A stretch of DNA of 6,252 nt from assembly GCA_015488785.1 (NCBI GenBank), contig WFNC01000465.1, positions 1-6,252 on the forward strand, in the 5' to 3' direction. Both the position numbers and the translations under genes were made by a program. The DNA is from Flavobacteriales bacterium. Lineage in GTDB: Bacteria; Bacteroidota; Bacteroidia; Flavobacteriales_D; Parvicellaceae. Below are positions 1 through 4,880 of this stretch, in pieces. Within the stretch, counting starts at the first letter, position 1; each line of letters starts with the position of its first letter. A model generated the notes under the pieces. It worked only from the letters and a program-made list of their open reading frames with translations. It made no database searches and was not told the origin of the DNA.

Positions 1-7
1 GCGAGTG

Positions 8-38
8 CAAATATAAGAAGGTTTTTCTTCTCCGCAAA
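8..38 (-). promoter_or_regulatory. Bacteroidetes-type promoter reading off the left edge
   Basis: On the minus strand TTTG (35-38) is followed after exactly 19 nt by TATATTTG (8-15), a full match to the Bacteroidetes consensus TTTG-N19-TAnnTTTG. Transcription would start within the first few bases of the window and run leftward out of it. The gene served is not visible. The quality of the match and the A-tracts behind it suggest a strong promoter, such as one for a stable RNA or ribosomal protein; that part is inference. Confidence 0.8.
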
Positions 39-40
39 AC

Positions 41-69
41 TTTTTTCGATTTTTTTTCGATTTTTTTTT
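41..69 (-). promoter_or_regulatory. Phased A-tracts upstream of the left-edge promoter
   Basis: Three T-runs on the plus strand (41-46, 50-57, 61-69) are separated by CGA triplets and repeat about every 11 bp. Read on the minus strand they are A-tracts ending 2 bp upstream of the TTTG element. Helically phased A-tracts bend DNA and, just upstream of a core promoter, can act like an UP element. They also fill the gap after the stop codon of the unknown gene. I see no hairpin that would make this a terminator. Confidence 0.5.
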
Positions 70-75
70 ATTTCT

Positions 76-771
76 TTATTCAATGTCTGCATTGTCTGCT
101 TCAAATTTAAACCCTAAACGCTTGGCAGTCTTTAGTTTAAGTCCGTCACTAATCTGTTTTATATCATTTACAGAAACTTCTTTTACCAAATTATAAGGAG
201 GCACAAACAAATCAAAATCTAAAGTATATAAAACAACCGACTGAACAATCGATCTTATTTCATCTTTGTCTATTATAGAATTCATCAAGTCATTGTATAG
301 AAAACCCAATTGACGTTTTCCTTCAATCATATAATGGTTCTCTTTATTTATAAATAAGCGGGCAATTAAATAACCCGAATCATTCAGGCGATTAAATTTC
401 AAAGAGTCGTTTAAAAAATTATAGATATTTATAATGCCTGTATAACCTTTACTTTCGTCAGCTTTCAAATAACTTGTTTTCCACAAAGAGTGCTGATTGT
501 CAAATTTAAATACATTTGTGTGCATATTAAAAATGATAATGTCTCCAGCTATTCTCAAGTGTGCTTCATATTCATCTATATCTCTGTATTCCACAACTAC
601 ACGCTCGTCAACAGCTTCCATTTTACTTTTAAGATCGTCGCCAATTTCTTTTAGCACCTGTTTCATTACTTTAAAATTAAGCAACGTATTGCTAAACAAA
701 TCTTGTTTTAGCGTACTTTTCTCTTTTACAGTCTTAAAAATTAAATCTTGACTTTCCTTAAAATCCATCAT
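76..771 (-). CDS. Conserved-looking protein of unknown function, 231 aa
   Basis: I do not recognise a named family. The protein has no signal peptide and no membrane segment, so it is probably cytoplasmic. The N-terminal 70 residues are charged and probably helical (KESQDLIFKTVKEKSTLKQD; later VLKEIGDDLKSKMEAVDERV). The middle (about 75-125) has a beta-like stretch, DIIIFNMHTNVFKFD, followed by aromatic-rich sequence. Near residues 155-200 is LGFLYNDLMNSII, then IVQSVVLYTLDFDLFVPPYN. The C-terminus is basic, then acidic. The gene opens with two consecutive ATG codons (769-771 and 766-768). GGAAG lies about 10 nt upstream and is a possible ribosome binding site for either. A promoter at 803-833, in the 72-nt gap after the hydrolase gene, suggests independent transcription. 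Amino-acid composition and codon use look ordinary for the region, so I believe it is a real gene. Confidence 0.8.
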   Translation of the reverse strand: MMDFKESQDLIFKTVKEKSTLKQDLFSNTLLNFKVMKQVLKEIGDDLKSKMEAVDERVVVEYRDIDEYEAHLRIAGDIIIFNMHTNVFKFDNQHSLWKTSYLKADESKGYTGIINIYNFLNDSLKFNRLNDSGYLIARLFINKENHYMIEGKRQLGFLYNDLMNSIIDKDEIRSIVQSVVLYTLDFDLFVPPYNLVKEVSVNDIKQISDGLKLKTAKRLGFKFEADNADIE

Positions 772-802
772 CCTAAATCTTCCTTTTTTATTATTCCAAG
801 TT

Positions 803-833
803 CGAAATTAATCTTTTTTTTAGAGCAATCAAA
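803..833 (-). promoter_or_regulatory. Promoter of the 231-aa unknown gene
   Basis: Minus-strand TTTG (830-833), 19 nt, then TAATTTCG (803-810), one mismatch from TAnnTTTG. The spacing is ideal. The start of transcription would be near 796, giving a leader of about 25 nt before the ATG pair. The promoter begins only 10 bp beyond the stop codon of the upstream hydrolase gene. Confidence 0.6.
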
Positions 834-843
834 TCAATTCACG

Positions 844-1929
844 CTATTTTATCAATCCTAAGCAAATTTTAAGCTTAATGATTTTCTTAACCGAATCATA
901 TATTTGCGCTTTATAATCTTCGTTTACTTTCATTTCAGCGAGTATATCTTTTACATCTTGCTCTTCGTTTACAGGCATCAAAAGCATATCGCAACCAGCC
1001 ATAGTTGCTTTTACCCCTGATTTTTTAATACTACTTACGCCTCCCATATTCATCGCATCTGTAATTACTAATCCCTTAAAACCTAATTCTTCTTTCAGTA
1101 AATCCGTTACTATTTTTCGAGAACAAGTCGATGGTAGGTCATTGGTGTTGTAAATTCCATTGTTTTTAACTGCTATGTGAGCTACCATTATAGACAAAAC
1201 TCCATTTTCAATTATAGGTTTGTAATTGTTCACCTCTCTAAGTTCTCCATCTATATAAACCAATTTTTTGTGTGTATCTCCCACTACATATCCATGTCCT
1301 GGGAAGTGCTTTGCCGTAGCGACTATTCCGTTACTTTGTGTTGTGGTTATAAACTGATTCGAAAACAACGTTACCGTATCTCGATCCAATCCAAAACTTC
1401 GATTACTAACGGTTTTGTTTGGCGAAGCGTCTATTACAGGGGCAAAGTTTTGTGTAATCCCTATTTTTATCAAATCCTTAGAAATTGTATTGGCAACTTC
1501 CTCAATCTTTTCTATGGTCTTTATTTCGTTGGTCTTTGGAACAGGTGTTGTCTCTTTTATTTTATAACGAATTAAAGTCGGTTCAGCATCGGCACTATAT
1601 ATAGGTAACAAAACATTGTTAGCTTTACAAATACTGTCAAACTGTTTTCTAAATTTTGTAAACGTAGTCACCGATCCGTTGAGCAATAATATACCTCCCA
1701 ACATTCCTTTTTTCGCCAATTCTACCACGTGAGCAGTTGGTTTTCCGTGTTTTCCCAACGAAGGAACTATTATTTGTCCCACTTTAGCCGTGTCATTTAA
1801 CTGGCTAAATACAGCGTCAACTTTCATTCTCAACAATTGGTCTTCTTTATAAAAGTCATCCAACGAAAAGTCCTGACCAATCGCAAACAAAGAACTTAAT
1901 CCGAATACTAAAACAACGATATATTTCAT
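844..1929 (-). CDS. Secreted family 3 glycoside hydrolase, NagZ-type beta-N-acetylhexosaminidase
   Basis: This enzyme would release N-acetylglucosamine or related sugars from peptidoglycan fragments or other glycans by the retaining GH3 mechanism. Residues 1-18 form a signal peptide (hydrophobic core IVVLVFGLSSLF, then AIG before Gln19, a fair signal peptidase I site). No lipobox Cys is present, so a periplasmic product is likely. The GH3 N-terminal domain fills the rest. KHFPGHG is at 207-213, followed by the NagZ-type Asp-His dyad D218-T-H220, which in this subfamily is the acid/base. VITDAM (288-293) carries the probable nucleophile D291, and NRSFG is at 176-180. Where cytosolic NagZ usually has a D-x-EGG segment, this protein has ADAEP (113-117), so substrate contacts may differ. 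There is no C-terminal beta-lactamase or second GH3 domain. At 361 aa it is about the length of single-domain NagZ. It appears to be expressed from the promoter at 2132-2163 with a leader of about 195 nt that contains repeat element A. Confidence 0.92.
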   Translation of the reverse strand: MKYIVVLVFGLSSLFAIGQDFSLDDFYKEDQLLRMKVDAVFSQLNDTAKVGQIIVPSLGKHGKPTAHVVELAKKGMLGGILLLNGSVTTFTKFRKQFDSICKANNVLLPIYSADAEPTLIRYKIKETTPVPKTNEIKTIEKIEEVANTISKDLIKIGITQNFAPVIDASPNKTVSNRSFGLDRDTVTLFSNQFITTTQSNGIVATAKHFPGHGYVVGDTHKKLVYIDGELREVNNYKPIIENGVLSIMVAHIAVKNNGIYNTNDLPSTCSRKIVTDLLKEELGFKGLVITDAMNMGGVSSIKKSGVKATMAGCDMLLMPVNEEQDVKDILAEMKVNEDYKAQIYDSVKKIIKLKICLGLIK

Positions 1930-1969
1930 TTTTCTTTTTTTTAATGTTAAAACCTCTAATCATCTTTTC

Positions 1970-2046
1970 TTGGGCGTTCGAGCGGGCTATCCACTATATC
2001 TTTTTTGTGAAAAAACAAAAAAGGATGCCGTTTTTATCCCTAACGC
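1970..2046 (+). repeat. Intergenic repeat element, copy A (short form)
   Basis: The element begins TTGGGCGTT (1970-1978), continues CGGGCTATCC (1983-1992), and ends ATCCCTAACGC (2036-2046). The same two ends recur in reverse orientation at 2858-3003. Its interior forms an imperfect hairpin: 1998-2008 (ATC, six T, GT) pairs with 2015-2026 (AC, six A, GGAT) with one bulge. GCGTT (1974-1978) can pair with AACGC (2042-2046), closing the whole element. It encodes no protein. The shared ends, variable interior and terminal pairing resemble a small non-autonomous repeat or a structured RNA family such as those known from Flavobacteria; I cannot name the family. It lies inside the predicted 5' leader of the hydrolase transcript, which reads its complement. 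Confidence 0.75.
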
Positions 2047-2131
2047 AAAATAGTTTCTAATTCGTAATTAAAAATTGTCAATTAAAGAGTAAAACAAAAT
2101 TGAAGAATTATTATCAATTCAAAACAAAGGA

Positions 2132-2163
2132 CAAAAATAATTATGCACATACTTGTTTTCAAA
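2132..2163 (-). promoter_or_regulatory. Predicted promoter of the hydrolase gene with overlapping palindrome
   Basis: Minus-strand TTTG (2160-2163), 20 nt, then TATTTTTG (2132-2139), a full match to TAnnTTTG. Transcription would begin near 2125 and reach the hydrolase start codon at 1929 after about 195 nt, crossing element A. The -33 element sits within a perfect palindrome at 2156-2170 (TTTTCAA, A, TTGAAAA), a possible operator. Chance palindromes are not rare in such AT-rich DNA. No better promoter is visible between 1930 and 2000. Confidence 0.5.
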
Positions 2164-2183
2164 TTGAAAATTAGAAAAAAAAA

Positions 2184-2504
2184 TTACCGTTTTAATATAT
2201 CACGATGTTTCTCTAAAGATATGTTATATTTTTCTAGTAAATCATTGTATTTTTCAAGGAGTTTATAATATTTGTTCTCAAAAGGGTCTTCTTTATTTGT
2301 CTTTTTTTTGAGGTTTGGAAAGTCAGAATAAATGTCATAGTTAATTGCTTCTGCTATCATAATCATTTTATCAGTACTTAAATTTGGATCTTTAAACCAT
2401 TCATAAATAGCAGTTCTAGATTTATTTATTTTTTCTACTAAATAAGTAATAGTCATACCACTCTCTTTACATTTTTTTTTTATAAAGCTTCCATTATCTT
2501 TCAT
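2184..2504 (-). CDS. Small helix-turn-helix DNA-binding protein with C-terminal coiled coil, 106 aa
   Basis: This is probably a transcriptional regulator of the XRE/phage-repressor type. The HTH lies at about residues 17-40: helix TITYLVEKI (18-26), turn NKS (27-29), recognition helix RTAIYEWFKD (30-39). LSTDKMIMIAEAINYDI (42-58) follows, which fits the last helices of that fold. Residues 76-104 are a regular heptad stretch (LLEKYND, LLEKYNI, SLEKHRD) predicted to form a coiled coil, so the protein probably dimerises or binds a partner. The heptads are also visible as 21-bp imperfect tandem repeats in the DNA. The gene stands alone between two inverted intergenic repeats and is very AT-rich. 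A palindrome at 2527-2544 lies just upstream, fitting self-regulation. There is no signal or membrane segment. Its targets are unknown. Similar short HTH proteins are frequent in Bacteroidetes accessory DNA, so it could be a mobile-element remnant. Confidence 0.8.
   Translation of the reverse strand: MKDNGSFIKKKCKESGMTITYLVEKINKSRTAIYEWFKDPNLSTDKMIMIAEAINYDIYSDFPNLKKKTNKEDPFENKYYKLLEKYNDLLEKYNISLEKHRDILKR
2199..2261 (-). repeat. 21-bp imperfect tandem repeat, three units, inside the HTH gene
   Basis: Three 21-bp units encode LLEKYND, LLEKYNI and SLEKHRD, and each unit has a purine-rich core close to GAAAAATA. The first two units are most alike, and the third has diverged at DNA level while keeping the heptad pattern. 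This suggests that the coiled coil grew by duplication of one heptad unit. Confidence 0.6.
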
Positions 2505-2519
2505 ATTTGTATTTATTTG

Positions 2520-2544
2520 TAAACTTATGTAAAATTATTTACAT
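2520..2544 (-). promoter_or_regulatory. Putative operator and promoter of the HTH gene
   Basis: ATGTAAA (2527-2533) and TTTACAT (2538-2544) form a 7-bp inverted repeat with a 4-nt spacer. A further GTAAA at 2519-2523 lies one helical turn (10 bp) from the GTAAA in the palindrome. On the minus strand TAAGTTTA (2520-2527) differs from TAnnTTTG at one position. It would give a leader of about 10 nt to the ATG at 2504, with the palindrome covering the region just upstream. No TTTG is seen at the expected -33 spacing. The layout fits a self-repressing HTH protein, but binding is inferred. Confidence 0.4.
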
Positions 2545-2644
2545 TTTTGTATTTTTTTTATACTTTATTTGTGAGTGTTTGTTTTCTGACTGAGTTATTT
2601 TCGTGAAACTATTGATATTTTTGATAAACCTTTCTTTCTGTATT

Positions 2645-2767
2645 TTATTTAGGGGCAATATTTTTTCTGTTGAAAAGGATAGATTTCTCAATTAGATTGA
2701 ATTTTTCGTAAACAGAGGAAGGTTGTTCTGTCTGGTACTTTAAAAACTCAAAAACAACATTGTACAT
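2645..2767 (-). CDS. Possible 40-residue small protein, unknown
   Basis: This frame runs from ATG (2765-2767) to TAA (2645-2647). It begins MYNVVFEFLKYQTEQPSSVY, continues EKFNLIEKSILFNRKNIAPK, and has a balanced, protein-like composition instead of the K/N/I/F runs typical of chance frames in such DNA. It lies upstream of the HTH gene on the same strand, 140 nt away. A -7-like sequence with one extra base (TA, NNN, TTTG; 2786-2794) is upstream. The start codon overlaps the first 14-bp tandem repeat unit. I do not recognise it. It could be a true small gene, the remnant of a longer one, or chance. Confidence 0.25.
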   Translation of the reverse strand: MYNVVFEFLKYQTEQPSSVYEKFNLIEKSILFNRKNIAPK

Positions 2768-2784
2768 AATACATTGTACATTTT
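2757..2784. repeat. 14-bp tandem direct repeat with TGTACA palindromes
   Basis: Two units, ACATTGTACATAAT (2757-2770) and ACATTGTACATTTT (2771-2784), match at 12 of 14 positions. Each contains the palindrome TGTACA. Repeated palindromes with a fixed 14-bp period can serve as binding sites for a small regulator. The site overlaps the start of the possible 40-codon mini-gene. Confidence 0.55.
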
Positions 2785-2857
2785 ACAAAAAATAATAATT
2801 GTAGTATTAAACTTTGAAGTACATTATGCTACCCATACTAAACTCGGGAGAACCAAA

Positions 2858-3003
2858 GCGTTAGGGATAGAAGTGTTAGCTTTTTGAATTTAAAAAATTA
2901 GCTAGCCTTTGTCGAAAAGAGCGATTTTATGAGCTCCTTTTTGGCTTAGGCTAGTTTTTTTTATTTCAAAAACTAAAAGCGGATAGCCCGTTTAAACGCC
3001 CAA
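2858..3003 (-). repeat. Intergenic repeat element, copy B (long form)
   Basis: Read on the minus strand it begins TTGGGCGTT (2995-3003), continues CGGGCTATCC (2981-2990), and ends ATCCCTAACGC (2858-2868). These are the same termini as copy A in opposite orientation. The interior is about 70 nt longer than in copy A and different in sequence. CTAGCC (about 2902-2907) can pair with GGCTAG (2949-2954), flanked by A-rich and T-rich arms, giving a hairpin in place of the short one in copy A. No convincing protein is encoded. Together the two copies form terminal inverted repeats around a segment of about 1.03 kb. Confidence 0.75.
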
Positions 3004-3024
3004 ATTAATCTTTAAATATTACAG

Positions 3025-3060
3025 TTGAGAAGCTCAATTTACTAAGTGAGAAGCTCCTTA
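3025..3060. promoter_or_regulatory. Two palindromic operator-like sites 21 bp apart upstream of pdhB
   Basis: TTGAG-AAG-CTCAA (3025-3037) is a perfect inverted repeat. The second site (3043-3060) contains the same core GAGAAGCTC (3048-3056) with TAAG and CTTA flanks pairing around one bulge. The shared decamer TGAGAAGCTC starts at 3026 and 3047, two helical turns apart, so bound proteins would sit on the same face. The centres lie about 67 and 88 bp before the predicted pdhB transcription start, a usual position for activator sites. The regulator is unknown. Confidence 0.5.
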
Positions 3061-3082
3061 TGAACAATAAACCGTTAGAATG

Positions 3083-3113
3083 TTTTTTTATTCGCGAAGA
3101 AACACTATTTTTG
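3083..3113 (+). promoter_or_regulatory. Predicted pdhB promoter
   Basis: TATTTTTG (3106-3113) matches TAnnTTTG exactly. At 19-nt spacing the -33 position (3083-3086) reads TTTT instead of TTTG, a weak match that might depend on an activator. Transcription would start near 3119, about 17 nt before the ATG at 3137. This rules against the in-frame ATG at 3080, which lies upstream of the promoter. Confidence 0.55.
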
Positions 3114-3136
3114 TTACCCTAAAACAACGACTAGAA

Positions 3137-4117
3137 ATGAAAGAAATTCAATATAGAGAGGCGCTAAGAGAAGCAATGAGTGAGGAAATGAGAAGAGATG
3201 AAAATGTCTTTTTGATGGGAGAAGAAGTTGCGCAGTACAATGGAGCGTATAAAGTTTCTCAAGGAATGCTAGATGAGTTTGGTGCAAAAAGAGTGATTGA
3301 CACTCCGATTGCAGAGCTTGGATTTGCAGGAATTGCTGTTGGAGCATCTATGAATGGGTTGAGACCTATTGTAGAGTTTATGACGTGGAATTTTGCAATA
3401 TTGGCGGCTGATCAAATTATAAATAGTGCAGCAAAAATGTTGCAAATGAGTGGTGGTCAATATCATTGCCCAATTGTTTTTAGAGGTGGAAATGGTCCTG
3501 CTGGACAACTGGCTGCTACCCATTCTCAGAGTTTTGAAGCTTTTTATGCACATGTTCCAGGATTGAAAGTGGTTACGCCTTCTACTCCTTATGACGCTAA
3601 AGGTTTAATGAAATCGGCAATTAGAGATAATGATCCTGTTTTGATTTTGGAGTCTGAAAAAATGTACGGTGATAAAGGTGAAGTTCCTGAAAACGAATAT
3701 TTGATTCCAATCGGAAAAGCGGCGGTAAAAAGAAAGGGAAGCGATGTTACAATTGTTTCTTTTGGAAAGATTATAAAAGTGGCTTACGAAGCTGCTGAAA
3801 TATTGGCTAAAGACGGTATAGAATGCGAAGTTATAGATTTAAGAACGATTAGACCTATAGATTATGATACGATTGTGACGTCGGTAAAAAAGACAAATAG
3901 ATGTGTTGTACTAGAGGAAAGTTGGCCGGTAGCTTCTATATCGAGCGAGTTGGCTTATCACATTCAACGTTATGCTTTTGATTACTTGGATGCTCCTGTT
4001 TATAGAGTGACGCAGTCGGATACTCCTTTTGCATTTGCTCAACCGTTGATAAACGAAGCTTTGCCAAACGTAAAAAGATTGATTGATGCTATAAAAAGCA
4101 CATTATACGTTAGCTAA
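3137..4117 (+). CDS. pdhB: Pyruvate dehydrogenase (2-oxo acid dehydrogenase) E1 component, beta subunit
   Basis: This is the beta half of the thiamine diphosphate-dependent E1, which decarboxylates pyruvate and passes the acetyl group to E2 lipoyl domains, feeding acetyl-CoA into central metabolism. I set the start at ATG 3137, giving 326 aa, the usual family length; the protein then opens MKEIQYREALREAMSEEM. An earlier in-frame ATG at 3080 adds 19 residues unlike the family and would put the promoter inside the gene. Visible E1 beta marks include VFLMGEEVAQYNGAYKVSQG (24-43), DTPIAE (55-60) with the conserved cofactor-activating Glu60, PIVEFMTWNF (77-86), and RGGNGPAGQLAATHSQSFEA (116-135). 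Further marks are DLRTIRPID and LEESWP in the C-terminal transketolase-like domain. The E1 alpha and E2 genes are not next to it, so they must lie elsewhere. A branched-chain E1 beta is possible, but the DTPIAE and GGxxG-AATHSQ context favours pyruvate. Confidence 0.93.
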   Translation: MKEIQYREALREAMSEEMRRDENVFLMGEEVAQYNGAYKVSQGMLDEFGAKRVIDTPIAELGFAGIAVGASMNGLRPIVEFMTWNFAILAADQIINSAAKMLQMSGGQYHCPIVFRGGNGPAGQLAATHSQSFEAFYAHVPGLKVVTPSTPYDAKGLMKSAIRDNDPVLILESEKMYGDKGEVPENEYLIPIGKAAVKRKGSDVTIVSFGKIIKVAYEAAEILAKDGIECEVIDLRTIRPIDYDTIVTSVKKTNRCVVLEESWPVASISSELAYHIQRYAFDYLDAPVYRVTQSDTPFAFAQPLINEALPNVKRLIDAIKSTLYVS

Positions 4118-4180
4118 TTGCTTCGGATATATTTTGAAGATTAAGAAGATTAATTATTACAACTAAATAAAAAGACTATT

Positions 4181-4795
4181 ATGCATATTGCAATCGCTGG
4201 AAATATTGGAGCTGGAAAAACAACTTTGACCAACTTACTCTCTAAGCACTACAACTGGAAACCTCATTTTGAAGACGTTGAGGAAAATCCATACTTATTA
4301 GATTTTTACGATGAAATGCAACGTTGGTCTTTTAATTTACAAGTCTATTATTTGAATAGCCGTTTTACTCAAATTCAAGATATAAAGAAAAGTGAGAAGA
4401 CAATTATACAGGATAGAACGATTTATGAAGATGCATTTATCTTTGCTCCAAATCTTCATTCAATGGGGTTGATGACGACGCGTGATTTTGAAAACTATTT
4501 TTCTTTATTCAACTTGTTAGAGTCTTTTATTTCGGCTCCAGATTTATTGATTTATTTAAGAGCTGGTGTTCCTAAATTAGTTGAGAATATTCAAAGTAGA
4601 GGGCGTGAATACGAAGAAAGTATTCGTTTGGATTACCTTAAACGATTGAACGAAAGATATGAAGCTTGGATTTCGACTTACGACAAAGGAAAATTATTGA
4701 TTATAGATGTAGAGAATATCAATTTTAAAGACTCTCCAGAGGATTTAGGGAAGGTAATTCAACAAATAGATGCTGAATTGCATGGCTTGTTTTAA
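4181..4795 (+). CDS. Deoxynucleoside kinase (dCK/dGK-like family)
   Basis: This cytosolic salvage enzyme phosphorylates deoxynucleosides at the 5' position using a nucleoside triphosphate. The 204-aa protein matches the usual size. The P-loop G7-NIGAGKT-14 is at the N-terminus. FEDVEENPYL (30-39) carries the Glu (about E31) that acts as base in this family. QDRTIYED (77-84) gives the DR[ST] signature D78-R79. SRGREYE (139-145) is the arginine-rich lid that closes over the phosphates. DLLIYLRA (121-128) is a core strand. Substrate choice (dA, dG, dC or dT) cannot be read safely from this. It starts 63 nt after pdhB on the same strand. The gap has only an imperfect promoter-like sequence (TATATTTTG, 4128-4136), so read-through from pdhB is likely. 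The start is preceded by A-rich sequence without a clear Shine-Dalgarno site, usual in this phylum. Confidence 0.92.
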   Translation: MHIAIAGNIGAGKTTLTNLLSKHYNWKPHFEDVEENPYLLDFYDEMQRWSFNLQVYYLNSRFTQIQDIKKSEKTIIQDRTIYEDAFIFAPNLHSMGLMTTRDFENYFSLFNLLESFISAPDLLIYLRAGVPKLVENIQSRGREYEESIRLDYLKRLNERYEAWISTYDKGKLLIIDVENINFKDSPEDLGKVIQQIDAELHGLF

Positions 4796-4806
4796 TTGAG
4801 AATAAT

Positions 4807-4878
4807 GCCCCCGTAGTTCAATGGATAGAACAAAAGTTTCCTAAACTTTAGATGCAAGTTCGATTCTTGCCGGAGGTA
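4807..4878 (+). tRNA. tRNA-Arg, anticodon CCT
   Basis: The 72-nt cloverleaf folds as follows: acceptor arm GCCCCCG (4807-4813) with CGGAGGT (4871-4877), D stem GTTC/GAAC (4816-4819, 4828-4831), anticodon stem AAAGT/ACTTT (4833-4837, 4845-4849), loop TTCCTAA with anticodon CCT (4840-4842), and T stem GCAAG/CTTGC with loop TTCGATT. The discriminator is A4878. CCA is not encoded (the next bases are CTA) and must be added after transcription. The acceptor stem has a terminal G-U pair and one C-A mismatch (C4810 with A4874). It starts 11 nt after the kinase stop codon with no promoter of its own in sight. It decodes AGG. Confidence 0.93.
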
Positions 4879-4880
4879 CT

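Larger units (their letters stand above)
2505..3136. other. Long gene-poor stretch with regulatory-looking repeats
   Basis: This 632-nt stretch holds no long reading frame. In order it contains the HTH upstream palindrome (2527-2544), a possible 40-codon mini-gene on the minus strand (2645-2767), a 14-bp tandem repeat (2757-2784), repeat element B (2858-3003), two matching palindromic sites (3025-3037 and 3043-3060) and the pdhB promoter (3083-3113). In 2545-2644 and 2785-2857 I see nothing beyond AT-rich sequence. Confidence 0.6.

Noticed and set aside
497..751. 84-codon plus-strand frame rich in Ser, Leu and Ile
   Set aside because: Antisense to the 231-aa gene, which has a good promoter and ribosome binding region. 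The hydrophobic look comes from the complement of charged codons.
1177..1575. 132-codon plus-strand frame
   Set aside because: It lies wholly opposite the GH3 gene, whose catalytic motifs are clear. The translation has shadow-like composition and no promoter.
2757..2784. CRISPR-like array
   Set aside because: Only two 14-bp units in direct contact, with no spacers and no cas genes.
2895..2960. A second tRNA or short peptide within element B
   Set aside because: The CTAGCC/GGCTAG pairing gives a hairpin, but no D, anticodon and T arms can be drawn. The short minus-strand frame there has no start codon.
1970..3003. A complete insertion sequence bounded by the inverted elements
   Set aside because: No transposase is encoded inside, and no adjacent target-site duplication is visible just outside 1970 and 3003. 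The ends also occur as closed elements of their own on each side.
3114..3553. Two minus-strand frames opposite pdhB
   Set aside because: Both are antisense to strongly conserved E1 beta sequence and read as low-complexity shadows.
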